Source: an uncultured Prevotellaceae bacterium (GTDB lineage Bacteria; Bacteroidota; Bacteroidia; Bacteroidales; Bacteroidaceae). Taken from it: DNA of 64,000 bases. The notes under the pieces were generated by a model. That model saw only the letters and a list, made by a program, of their open reading frames with translations. It was not told the DNA's origin and did not search any database. Positions 1 to 8,350 of the stretch are shown here, piece after piece. The stretch covers positions 117,612-181,611 of the forward strand of contig CACZGH010000003.1 in NCBI GenBank assembly GCA_902780635.1. The letters are read 5' to 3'. The translations under genes and the position numbers were made by a program. Each line of letters starts with the position of its first letter. The stretch's first letter is position 1.

Positions 1-31
1 TCATGATATAAATAATTAAATGAATTGCTGA

Positions 32-2158
32 CTATTTCCTGATTTTCATTGTTGCGCTGCTGCCTTCCTGCCATGCAGAGTACTGCACCTTGCCATCTTT
101 GACAAAGGCTATACGCAATCGACGCACGGGAGGCTCTCTGTCTCCTTCAACAGCGGAGAGGGTCACATGGAGTTGTTTTTTCTGAAGGTTGGCTTCCATC
201 TTTGTGACAAGATAGTCTCCATGACGATAGCCGTAACCATCGCCATCGTCTTCATAAAGCTGTCCACAAGCCCTGCCGTCCTCGTCGAGACAGACGAGCA
301 GCGTCAGTGAGTCGGTGCGCATCTCTTCGGTACTTTGAGCGAGATTGGCAAGTGGTATGACAGAGCCTGGCCGTTGTTTCAACACCGCCTGATAGGAGTC
401 GGGATGGTCTTCAAGGGTGAGGGCACACCATGAACCTTGACCGGGCTCACTCACCTTACCAGCCCATTGAGGGACAATCATCAGGTCGCCACCCAGAAGG
501 AAAGCCTTGTCCTCGCCTCTCAGGCTAAGGTCATGCTCATCGGCCATAAAGACAGGTCGCATGACAGGCATGCCATCGACACTGGCCTCTCTGAATGCCG
601 TGTAAATATAGGGCATGAGCAAATAGCGACGGTTGATGGCTGTACGACAGGCGTCAAGCACTTCCTGGGTGAAAGCCCATGGCTCCTGCTGCGCACTGCC
701 TTTGATGCTATGGTTGCGGACAAAGGGAAAGAACACACCCATCGCCGTCCATTGAGCTAGAAGATCGCCAGTGGCACTCTCACAGAAACCACCTATGTCA
801 GGGCCATTGAAAGGCTGACCTGACAGTCCCAATGTGAGTGACATAGGAACACTCAACTTCATCTGGTCTTCTGACGAGAGATTGTCGCCAGTCCAAGTGG
901 CTGCATACCTGTGTCCGCCAAGGAAATTGGAGCGGGAGAGGATAAACGGTCTCTTCTGCGGCTGAGCCAAAAGGAGGCCTTGACGACTGGCCCTCACCAT
1001 GTTCAGACCAAAAACATTATGGTAACGAAGATGGGGACCTGCGGCAAGCCCTTCACCACCAAGATGGATATTGTCTATCGGCATGGTATTCTCATGCTGA
1101 TTGAAGACGGCTGGCTCGTTCATGTCATTCCACACACCATCGATGCCAGTAGCTATAAAATCTTTGTAAAGAGTGGCCCACCACATACGCACCTCAGGCC
1201 TTGTGAAATCGGGGAAATGGCAAGGACCAGGCCATACATTTCCCACAAAGGGTTTACCTTCTTTGTCTTTCACCCAATAGTCGCCGGCTGTGCCTTGGTC
1301 ATCGACAAAATAGCCAGACTCTACCTTGACACCAGGGTCGATCATATACACTGACTTGAAATGATGCTGGTGCAGATAGTCGTTAAGCTTCTTGGGATTG
1401 GAAAACTCTTTCGGATTGAACGTGAAAATCTTGTAACCATCCATATAGTCGATGTCCATCCATATCACGTCGGCCGGTATCTGATGCTTACGTAGCTGGT
1501 CTGCAATCTCCATGACTTGGGTATCGGGCTGATAGCTGAAACGGCACTGCTGGTACCCTAATGACCATAAGGGAGGCAGCGACATCGTACCAGTGAGTTC
1601 GACCAAAGCTTTCATCAGTTGGCGGGGACTTTCACGCTCGATGACCACGACCCTGAAAGCCGGACCTTGACTCTCGAAAGTCACTTGATGGTCGGTGATA
1701 GAGATAGACTGTCGCCAGGTATTGTCGGCAATGATACCGAAAGCGCTCCCATCCTCTCTCACACCCATCACCCATGGATGGCTCTGATACAAATGTGAGC
1801 CGCCATCCACACTATAGGCGGGAGTATCTATATTCCACAGACCCACCGTACGTCCATTCCGGCGTAAGGGGCCTGTCACCTCTCCTGTACCATAAAAGTC
1901 CACCTGCTCGTCGACAGTCATCTTGGCAAAGCTTTTGCCATCTTGCAGAGAGAACTGTGGTCTCACTCTCCACTGTGCTGGCAATGGATAGATGGCTTTA
2001 GGCTCATGCTCAAAGATGGGCGACGGCTCGTGCTGGGAGGCATCATACTGTGGCGGATAAAAGACCGCCACCTGCTGGTCTGAGACAAAGGCAGCCTGCG
2101 CCATTGCCATAGAGGCAATGGTGAGGCTGCCCAAAAACATCATGACTCTGCGGGTCAT
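32..2158 (-). CDS. GH31 family alpha-glucosidase-type glycosidase, secreted
   Basis: 708 aa retaining glycoside hydrolase of family 31, probably cleaving terminal alpha-glucosidic bonds in the periplasm or at the cell surface. A signal peptide covers about residues 1-20 (SMAMA then Q). The family nucleophile motif WNDMNEP is at 343-349 (Asp345), and the acid/base Asp is most likely Asp425 in TWTGDN. The VIWMDIDYMDGY strand and GPDIGGF also fit the family. It is the last complete gene of a leftward four-gene operon, 15 bp after the GLUG-repeat gene. A CAT at 2-4 could start a further gene leaving the window. Family assignment is firm; alpha-glucosidase over alpha-xylosidase is inferred from the neighbourhood only. 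Confidence 0.93.
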   Translation of the reverse strand: MTRRVMMFLGSLTIASMAMAQAAFVSDQQVAVFYPPQYDASQHEPSPIFEHEPKAIYPLPAQWRVRPQFSLQDGKSFAKMTVDEQVDFYGTGEVTGPLRRNGRTVGLWNIDTPAYSVDGGSHLYQSHPWVMGVREDGSAFGIIADNTWRQSISITDHQVTFESQGPAFRVVVIERESPRQLMKALVELTGTMSLPPLWSLGYQQCRFSYQPDTQVMEIADQLRKHQIPADVIWMDIDYMDGYKIFTFNPKEFSNPKKLNDYLHQHHFKSVYMIDPGVKVESGYFVDDQGTAGDYWVKDKEGKPFVGNVWPGPCHFPDFTRPEVRMWWATLYKDFIATGIDGVWNDMNEPAVFNQHENTMPIDNIHLGGEGLAAGPHLRYHNVFGLNMVRASRQGLLLAQPQKRPFILSRSNFLGGHRYAATWTGDNLSSEDQMKLSVPMSLTLGLSGQPFNGPDIGGFCESATGDLLAQWTAMGVFFPFVRNHSIKGSAQQEPWAFTQEVLDACRTAINRRYLLMPYIYTAFREASVDGMPVMRPVFMADEHDLSLRGEDKAFLLGGDLMIVPQWAGKVSEPGQGSWCALTLEDHPDSYQAVLKQRPGSVIPLANLAQSTEEMRTDSLTLLVCLDEDGRACGQLYEDDGDGYGYRHGDYLVTKMEANLQKKQLHVTLSAVEGDREPPVRRLRIAFVKDGKVQYSAWQEGSSATMKIRK

Positions 2159-2173
2159 ATTAACCTTTTAAAA

Positions 2174-5173
2174 TTACTGTATGAAAATTTTCTTTATGCT
2201 GCCATCGCTCTGACGGATGATATTGACACCGCGCTTCAATTGCTGCTGACGTACACCATTGATAGAGTAAATGGCTTCAACAGTTGTTGTTGGGTTGACT
2301 GCGTGCTGGATACCATCGCTGATGTTCACATATTGGCCATCTTTCATGCCCACGATGCCATGGGTAGCATCAAGTACTGGGTGCAAGTCGCTGCCAAGAG
2401 TCTGATAGAACACCACCTTGCCGGCACCTTCATTCAGGTCATAGCACAGCTTACCACTAGCGACGCTACTTTCTTCAGCAGAAGTCACCTGTGAGCCATT
2501 CACCTCATAGCAGTTGGTGAAAGTGACATTTGATCCGTTGTAGCGAGCGAAGGTGCGGGTACCATCGACTGCTCCGGGTACCACATAGCCGCTGCTGTAG
2601 GTATTGATGACATCGGCACGGTCGCCAAGCCATCCAGAGATAGCGCCACACTCACGCTGACCAATAATGTCGCCTGTGTTGTAGCAATTGATGATTCTCA
2701 CGTAAGCCTCGCTGAGGTCGTTCACACCAAGAATACCTGCGCCATTAACACCCTCTTGGCCTACGTTGACAACAGCCTCGTTACCACAATTCTCAATGGT
2801 CAGCGTGTTGCGGCCAATAGAAGTACCGGCGATACCTGCAGAGTAACCTGTAGAATAGATTTCGCAACTTGCGTCTACCACCACATTCTTGATATAAGCG
2901 CCGCTCACGACACCGAAGAGACCCTTGTTGCCACTTTCCGACTCAATGAGCATGTTCTTGATATGATAGCCATGTCCGTCAAAGGTTCCTTTGTAAGGAC
3001 GTTTCACATCTTCGCTGCTCTCCTCGTCGATCTGCTGAGTGAAGCGTGTGCCGATACCCTCGAATGCGATGCCTGCCATATCGATATCGTTGGCCAGGTC
3101 TACAATCACGTTTCCGTCTATCTCACCATTGTTGATGGCGTCGGCGAGAGCTTTCAGCTGTTGTCCGTTGCGTATCATGCGGGCACCACACACCGAGCAG
3201 ATATCATCGACATATTGGTGGTCTGCACGCTGGGGCTCACCTTGTGTGTTGGAATAAGCGATGTCACCACCCGGAGTTCCGTCACAATTGAGAGAACCAT
3301 TGGCATAAACCATTGCATGAGAGGCAAAAGGCAGAGGATAAGTATCGGAAGAAAGATTCTGACGCCAGGCATTGGTCTCTCCACCCTCGTTGATCTTGTA
3401 GCAAAGCTCACCTGTGCTCACAGCATCCATAGACACCATCGTAGCGGCATTCTCCCAGAAGTCTGTGATATTGCTGGTATAGAAGCAATTAATGATATTT
3501 CTTACATGGCGTGCAATCACAGTGGAGTTGCCTGTCAGCATAAACTCTGAAGGAGCCACATAGCAGTTCTCAATATTGGTCTCCACCTCGCCGTGAGCGT
3601 AGCCGATAATAGCAGCACTACCCTCGCAATAAGGTGCATTGAGAGAGCCTACAAAAGCACAGTTGCGGAAGACAGGATTCTCGTGTGCCACTGAGCAGAT
3701 ACCACCATGGGTGGCATCGCCAGGATAGGAACCGACGATATCGACATCCACCACCACGTTCTCAATCAAAGAAGCGCCACGAGTGACAAACACCAGTCCG
3801 CCAATGAAACGCTGTGTGCTCTCAATATTACCTGTCACGCGGAGGTTCTTGACCTGTGCGTTGGAGATGACCTTGAAGAGGGCCACACCATCATAAGACA
3901 CATTGTAACTCACCTTGATGCTATGCTCCTGTCCGTCAAAGATACCATCGAATGCACGGGCTTCATCACTCTCGCTGGCAGTGAAAGCATCACCGCCTAT
4001 CATCACATCTTTACGGGTATACTCGGTGAAATCAATGTCTGCGCCCAGCTTCGCATTCACTTTCTTATTGCCATGGTTGACGAGAGCGGCAAACCAATTC
4101 AGGTCGGAAGCGGTATTGAGTGTGTAGAAGCCATCGGTAAGGGGCAGATAGTCTTTGTCCACATCACCACAGACAGAGCAGATACCATCGACAAACTGGT
4201 GTGGGTCACGATTGGACTCGTTGACATTGGAGAAGGTGGCATCGCCGCCTTTTGATGAACCATCGCAATTGAGGTCACCCACTGCATAGACCACTCCATG
4301 TGAGGAGAAGGGCACGGGATGCATATCGACGCCCAGTGTCTGATACCAGATGACATTCTCGCTCTGGTTGCCATTCATCTGATAGGCGATAGCTCCACAA
4401 CTCAGGTCATACTCATCTTCACTGATAGGAGTTCCCTGATAGCCATAGGTGTCGAAGTTGTTGGTGCCTTTACCATTGCCGTTGCGCCAAAGTGAGTTGG
4501 TGCCATCCATGCCAATGACAAAACCGGCATTGTAGCAGTTGGTGATCACACTACCTGTGTTGCCTACCCATCCACAGAGGGCAGCGCACTCACGGTTGCC
4601 GCTGATACCACCCGTATTGAAACAGTTGATGAGTCTGATACCACAGGCACTGCTCATGCTCACGCCACAAATACCGGCAGCATTCTCTTCTGCAGCACCG
4701 ACGCTGGCTTCATTGCCACAATTCTCAAAAGTCACGGTGCCACCACCATTGGTACCACCGGCGATACCTGCCACAAATCTCTTTCCTGAGACAAAGCATG
4801 ACCAGTCGACAATGACATTCTTGATGGTTGCGCCATCGTTGAGCACGCCAAACAATCCCACATATTCAGCTTCTGGCATTTCGAGCGTCATGTTTTGAAT
4901 GAAATGCTGTTGTCCGTCAAAAGTGCCAGAGAAGGGGCTGCTCACCGTTCCGATAGGAAAGTGAGTGACACCGGCAAGGTCAATGTCTGCAGTCAGCGCA
5001 CCGCTGATGTTTCCATTTCCACTGGCCACCATGTTGGCGAAATCCTCTAAGTCTTGTGCGTTGCCTATCTGATAGACCCCGTCTTTCTGGTCAAGGGCAA
5101 ATGCCCTCTGGCTTCCTGCCCAGAGACCTGTCATGGACAGAAGTGCGAAAAGTAAAAATTTTTTCATCTTCAT
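2174..5173 (-). CDS. Large secreted GLUG-type repeat protein with type IX-like C-terminal tail
   Basis: 999 aa secreted protein of unknown function, starting MKMKKFLLFALLSMTGLWAG (signal peptide). Three similar modules each open with a segment like DLEDFANMVASGN followed by ADIDLAG, FDGQQHFIQNM and GLFGV, then the glycine-rich NCYNTG/GGICG pattern of GLUG repeats, which fold as a beta-helix. Modules are separated by linkers with HQFVDGICSVCG or HQYVDDICSVCG, a repeated CxxC pair. The last 35 residues (AIYSINGVRQQQLKRG, then IIRQSDGSIKK) resemble the C-terminal sorting tails of type IX cargo, and porW/porX lie in the same window. It sits inside the GH31 operon, 11 bp after the SusE-like gene. 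A surface glycan-binding or adhesive role is plausible but not shown. Confidence 0.85.
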   Translation of the reverse strand: MKMKKFLLFALLSMTGLWAGSQRAFALDQKDGVYQIGNAQDLEDFANMVASGNGNISGALTADIDLAGVTHFPIGTVSSPFSGTFDGQQHFIQNMTLEMPEAEYVGLFGVLNDGATIKNVIVDWSCFVSGKRFVAGIAGGTNGGGTVTFENCGNEASVGAAEENAAGICGVSMSSACGIRLINCFNTGGISGNRECAALCGWVGNTGSVITNCYNAGFVIGMDGTNSLWRNGNGKGTNNFDTYGYQGTPISEDEYDLSCGAIAYQMNGNQSENVIWYQTLGVDMHPVPFSSHGVVYAVGDLNCDGSSKGGDATFSNVNESNRDPHQFVDGICSVCGDVDKDYLPLTDGFYTLNTASDLNWFAALVNHGNKKVNAKLGADIDFTEYTRKDVMIGGDAFTASESDEARAFDGIFDGQEHSIKVSYNVSYDGVALFKVISNAQVKNLRVTGNIESTQRFIGGLVFVTRGASLIENVVVDVDIVGSYPGDATHGGICSVAHENPVFRNCAFVGSLNAPYCEGSAAIIGYAHGEVETNIENCYVAPSEFMLTGNSTVIARHVRNIINCFYTSNITDFWENAATMVSMDAVSTGELCYKINEGGETNAWRQNLSSDTYPLPFASHAMVYANGSLNCDGTPGGDIAYSNTQGEPQRADHQYVDDICSVCGARMIRNGQQLKALADAINNGEIDGNVIVDLANDIDMAGIAFEGIGTRFTQQIDEESSEDVKRPYKGTFDGHGYHIKNMLIESESGNKGLFGVVSGAYIKNVVVDASCEIYSTGYSAGIAGTSIGRNTLTIENCGNEAVVNVGQEGVNGAGILGVNDLSEAYVRIINCYNTGDIIGQRECGAISGWLGDRADVINTYSSGYVVPGAVDGTRTFARYNGSNVTFTNCYEVNGSQVTSAEESSVASGKLCYDLNEGAGKVVFYQTLGSDLHPVLDATHGIVGMKDGQYVNISDGIQHAVNPTTTVEAIYSINGVRQQQLKRGVNIIRQSDGSIKKIFIQ

Positions 5174-5184
5174 AAGATTATTAG

Positions 5185-5904
5185 TTATTTGATCAATTCA
5201 GCTTGTACTTTTTCTTTGAAAATGTCGATGGTGATACGGTAAACGCCATCTTTCGTGATAATCCATTTGGTATCGTTGCCTCCGATTCGGAGACGCTGGT
5301 CGTTGAGGATGTCTGCGCCCTGTACATAGGGGTGAAGTGCTTTGGGATGCCACCTGTTCTGACCTTGGAATTTGAAACTGGTAGGCTCCTCTACCCCATC
5401 GTGCCGCTTGAGTTCTCCTTCCCATGTCCAGACATAGGGGTCGTCAAGCTGCTGGCGCATCAGTTGCATCTTGCCCTCTTTCCATCCTGTTTCCGTGGCT
5501 CCACCTCCTATAAAGAGTTCGCCCCATGGTTGACAGATTTCTCCACCAAGTGTTTGACGGTCGAGGAAAACGTGCAGTCGATAGTGGTCATCATCAACCA
5601 CGACCTGCCATGCCTTAGACGCAGCGTCTGTTGTGACTGTGAAACCTATACCATGATTGGCAACATTGGCATCTGGAAGTGTTGGAGCAAGATATTGTGT
5701 TTTCTTGTCCACTTTCTTCGTCGTGATGACTCTCAGCTCGCCAGCTTTGAGAGGGCCGGCATATTTGAAGTCGTTATCGGTCACCATTTCCAGTTTTTGT
5801 GTCCCACCTGGTACGGCAGAGCCAGTGATCCAAAGCTGCTTGTACTGTTGTGCAGGAAGCGTCAAAGCTGCCATCAGTCCCATTATCAATAATATCGTTC
5901 TCAT
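5185..5904 (-). CDS. SusE/SusF-like outer-membrane glycan-binding protein
   Basis: 239 aa. The start MRTILLIMGLMAALTLPAQ gives a clean signal peptide and avoids the long overlap with the upstream GH31 gene that earlier starts would create; the gap is 14 bp. Two similar beta-sandwich modules follow: LWITGSAVPGGTQKLEMV at about 24-41 and LFIGGGATETGWKEGKMQLM at about 131-150. This G.A.pgGW pattern is typical of SusE/SusF starch-binding domains. The ending ITKDGVYRITIDIFKEKVQ also fits that fold. No lipobox cysteine follows the signal peptide, so it may be periplasmic or attached indirectly. Its place between two GH31 enzymes supports alpha-glucan binding. Confidence 0.8.
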   Translation of the reverse strand: MRTILLIMGLMAALTLPAQQYKQLWITGSAVPGGTQKLEMVTDNDFKYAGPLKAGELRVITTKKVDKKTQYLAPTLPDANVANHGIGFTVTTDAASKAWQVVVDDDHYRLHVFLDRQTLGGEICQPWGELFIGGGATETGWKEGKMQLMRQQLDDPYVWTWEGELKRHDGVEEPTSFKFQGQNRWHPKALHPYVQGADILNDQRLRIGGNDTKWIITKDGVYRITIDIFKEKVQAELIK

Positions 5905-5918
5905 ATTCGTTGATGGTT

Positions 5919-8180
5919 TTAATATTCTAATTTTACGACGGACGGACTGGCGCATTCGGTGGCAGGCAGATATACCGTGACCAATCTCGACTGGCTGTTG
6001 TAGTTCCATACACCATTGGAGACTTTCTCTCCGTTGACAGTCACTGATGAGGGTCTGTCCGTATTGAGGAACTCTATCGTATAAGCTCGCTTCTCTGGCA
6101 TCCCTGGGAAACTACCAGTTCTTGGACAAATGGTCAACTGGTTGTTCTCATGACGCAGGAGGGTCTTCGTAAAGGCTCCTCTCTTGTAGCCCTCTGTGTC
6201 TTCCTCATCCTCATAGAAGGTTGCACTGCCATCAGCGCCAGGTACCACTTTGAGTATGATTCTGTCTGGACGGGTGTTGAGATTGAGCATCGGGGGATAG
6301 TTGACAATGACTGCACCTGCCTTATAGAAATAGGGAATCTCTTCTTGCGTATAGGCATCGGTGATGACTTGGTTGCCCTCCACCACTTGGTTGCGGCATA
6401 CATCAAACCATTTTCCCTCTGGCAGCCAAGTGCGTCGGGAGGCCTTGCCGTCCTTATCCGTGGGGGTGACAACTGGTGCCACAAGGATGTCGTCTCCAAA
6501 CATATACTCATCTTCGAAGAGATAGGCATTGCTCGACTCGGGAGAGTCATAGTAGAGTGGACGACAAATGCTCACGCCGGTATCGTAGGCTTGCCTTGCT
6601 GCAGTATAGATATAGGGCATGAGGGCATAGCGCAGTTTCACGGTCTCAAGCAACAATGGGAAATTCTCATATTTCCAGATACGTCTCTCGATTCCGGGCC
6701 AGTTGGTGGCATGGGTACGGAAGACAGGGGTGAAGACGCCATACTGCATCCATCTGAGGTATAGCTCCGGGTCATTGCCATCGGTCTGCTGATGACCACC
6801 CAGGTCATGACCCCAATATCCGAAGCCTACATTGGAGGCTGTGGCGGTGAAATAGGGTTGCCAGGCCAATGTACCGTAAGTGGTGAAAGAGTCGCCTGAG
6901 AACCCGATGGGATAGCGGTGGCTACCCAGTCCACCCCATCTGTGGAAAATCAGGGGGCGATGGTCGGTACGGTTGTTCTTCATATCATTGTAGAAGACAT
7001 GGTTGCACCAGAATGTTTCTCCCAGTCCATTCACATACTTACTGGTGAGGTTTTGCTGCCAGTCCAACCACCAGAAGTCCACCCCTTGCTTCTCTCTTTC
7101 CCTGATGATATCCTTGAACATGTAATGATAGAATTTGGGGTCGCTAAGATTCCATGGCACCACTTTGGTGCTTGCGTCCATACCCATATCGTCTCGCAGA
7201 AGAGTGAAGTTGTCCTCATCATCATCCACGCCGTCGGCAGGATGGAGGTTGAGCGCCACTTTCAGTCCATGTTGGTGCATCCACTCAATGAGTCCTTCTG
7301 GGTCGGGGATGGCAGTACGGTCCCAAGTCCAGCCTGTCCAGCCCTCGGTATGCCAGTCCATGTCGAATATCATCACATCCATCGGGATGTTGTTGCGCTT
7401 CACATCGTTGACAATCTCCATAAACTCATCCGAGGTGTAACGCTGGTATTTACTATACCAATAACCCAGGACATAAAGCGGTGGCATGGGCTGACGACCT
7501 GCTATCTTGATAAAATCGCCCAATGCTTTCTTATACTGGTGTCCGTATCCCAGGAAGTACCAGTCGATGGCTTCTTTGTCTACGGGTTCAGCCACCCAGT
7601 CGATGCCATCATACTGCTTGTCAAAAGCAAAGGTGGTGGAGCCGTCACCTCGTTTGGTGAGAGGAGACTCGTCGATGATGCTCCATCCTGCCCTCGACAG
7701 CAGACCATTTTCCAATTCCTGACGTTTGTTATCACCGATCTGTCCATCAAGTGTACGGGTGGTTCCCTTTAAATTGAGGGCGTCATCCTTTCCAGGATAC
7801 CAGAGCACATCTTTCCCATTCATACCGAATGAGATGGACAGCACCTCATCAGTAGGTGTGGCACTGGAGATCTTTCCTCCTAATCGGTATTTCAAGGTCA
7901 AAGCCTGTGTTTTGATATAAAGATATCCATCCTTTTTCTCTGTGGAGAAGGAAGGAACGGGCAGATGCCGGTTGACAACGGCAAAGGTGGCCCTGTCTTC
8001 AAACTGACCTTTGTTGCTGTACTGGATACGTATCATCTCTGGTGTGAGAATGGTGAAACGTGCGTTCCCCTCTCTGACCACAGCTTGTGGATCGGCTACA
8101 GGATTGTAGTCGGACTGAGCAAACGCTGACATGACAGCAACAAAAAAAGTGAACAATGTGAAATATCGTCTCATAACCAT
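5919..8180 (-). CDS. GH31 family glycosidase, WWLDWQQ-type clade
   Basis: 753 aa secreted GH31 enzyme with a signal peptide ending at SAFAQ. An N-terminal beta domain precedes the barrel, where VMIFDMDWHTEGWTGWTWD (about 270-288) is the substrate-site strand. The usual WxDMNE nucleophile motif is replaced by DFWWLDWQQ, with Asp373 in the nucleophile position. The acid/base is probably Asp430 in GFSGD. This marks a GH31 branch different from the 708 aa enzyme of the same operon, so the two probably act on different linkages. First gene of the operon; either ATG (8180 or 8174) could be used. A TAACTTTG box lies 20 bp upstream. The exact substrate cannot be read from the sequence. Confidence 0.92.
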   Translation of the reverse strand: MVMRRYFTLFTFFVAVMSAFAQSDYNPVADPQAVVREGNARFTILTPEMIRIQYSNKGQFEDRATFAVVNRHLPVPSFSTEKKDGYLYIKTQALTLKYRLGGKISSATPTDEVLSISFGMNGKDVLWYPGKDDALNLKGTTRTLDGQIGDNKRQELENGLLSRAGWSIIDESPLTKRGDGSTTFAFDKQYDGIDWVAEPVDKEAIDWYFLGYGHQYKKALGDFIKIAGRQPMPPLYVLGYWYSKYQRYTSDEFMEIVNDVKRNNIPMDVMIFDMDWHTEGWTGWTWDRTAIPDPEGLIEWMHQHGLKVALNLHPADGVDDDEDNFTLLRDDMGMDASTKVVPWNLSDPKFYHYMFKDIIREREKQGVDFWWLDWQQNLTSKYVNGLGETFWCNHVFYNDMKNNRTDHRPLIFHRWGGLGSHRYPIGFSGDSFTTYGTLAWQPYFTATASNVGFGYWGHDLGGHQQTDGNDPELYLRWMQYGVFTPVFRTHATNWPGIERRIWKYENFPLLLETVKLRYALMPYIYTAARQAYDTGVSICRPLYYDSPESSNAYLFEDEYMFGDDILVAPVVTPTDKDGKASRRTWLPEGKWFDVCRNQVVEGNQVITDAYTQEEIPYFYKAGAVIVNYPPMLNLNTRPDRIILKVVPGADGSATFYEDEEDTEGYKRGAFTKTLLRHENNQLTICPRTGSFPGMPEKRAYTIEFLNTDRPSSVTVNGEKVSNGVWNYNSQSRLVTVYLPATECASPSVVKLEY

Positions 8181-8199
8181 GCAAAATGTTTTTTCGTTG

Positions 8200-8207
8200 C
8201 AAAGTTA
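8200..8207 (-). promoter_or_regulatory. -7 box of the GH31 operon promoter
   Basis: On the minus strand this reads TAACTTTG, matching the Bacteroidetes TAnnTTTG element, about 20 bp before the GH31 start. No clear TTTG is found 19-21 bp upstream, which fits a promoter that needs an activator such as the SusR-like protein encoded next door. Confidence 0.55.
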
Positions 8208-8268
8208 TGATTTCATACAGTGGAATTGAAAAAACCAACCGAGTGTATAAGTGATATTAGAGTTAAAA

Positions 8269-8305
8269 ATAGTCGAAATAGTTGATTATCAACCATTTCG
8301 ACTAT
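8269..8305 (-). terminator. 37-bp near-perfect hairpin, likely terminator of the SusR-like gene
   Basis: An 11-bp arm ATAGTCGAAAT pairs exactly with ATTTCGACTAT, and an inner GTTGAT pairs with ATCAAC, separated by one A/C mismatch and a single-base loop. On the minus strand the hairpin is followed by TTTTTAACT, so it can end transcripts of the regulator gene 45 bp upstream. Because it sits about 90 bp before the GH31 start, it could alternatively be an operator. Confidence 0.65.
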
Positions 8306-8350
8306 CAAATAATCTCGTCTTGTATAATGGAAATATTCGCTTATTTGTCT

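Noticed and set aside
2756-3550. 264-codon open frame on the plus strand inside the GLUG-repeat gene
   Set aside because: It mirrors a strongly coding minus-strand gene with signal peptide and repeats, and shows no domain, promoter or signal of its own.
6918-7772. 284-codon plus-strand frame inside the second GH31 gene
   Set aside because: Antisense shadow of a clear enzyme gene; no recognisable motif.
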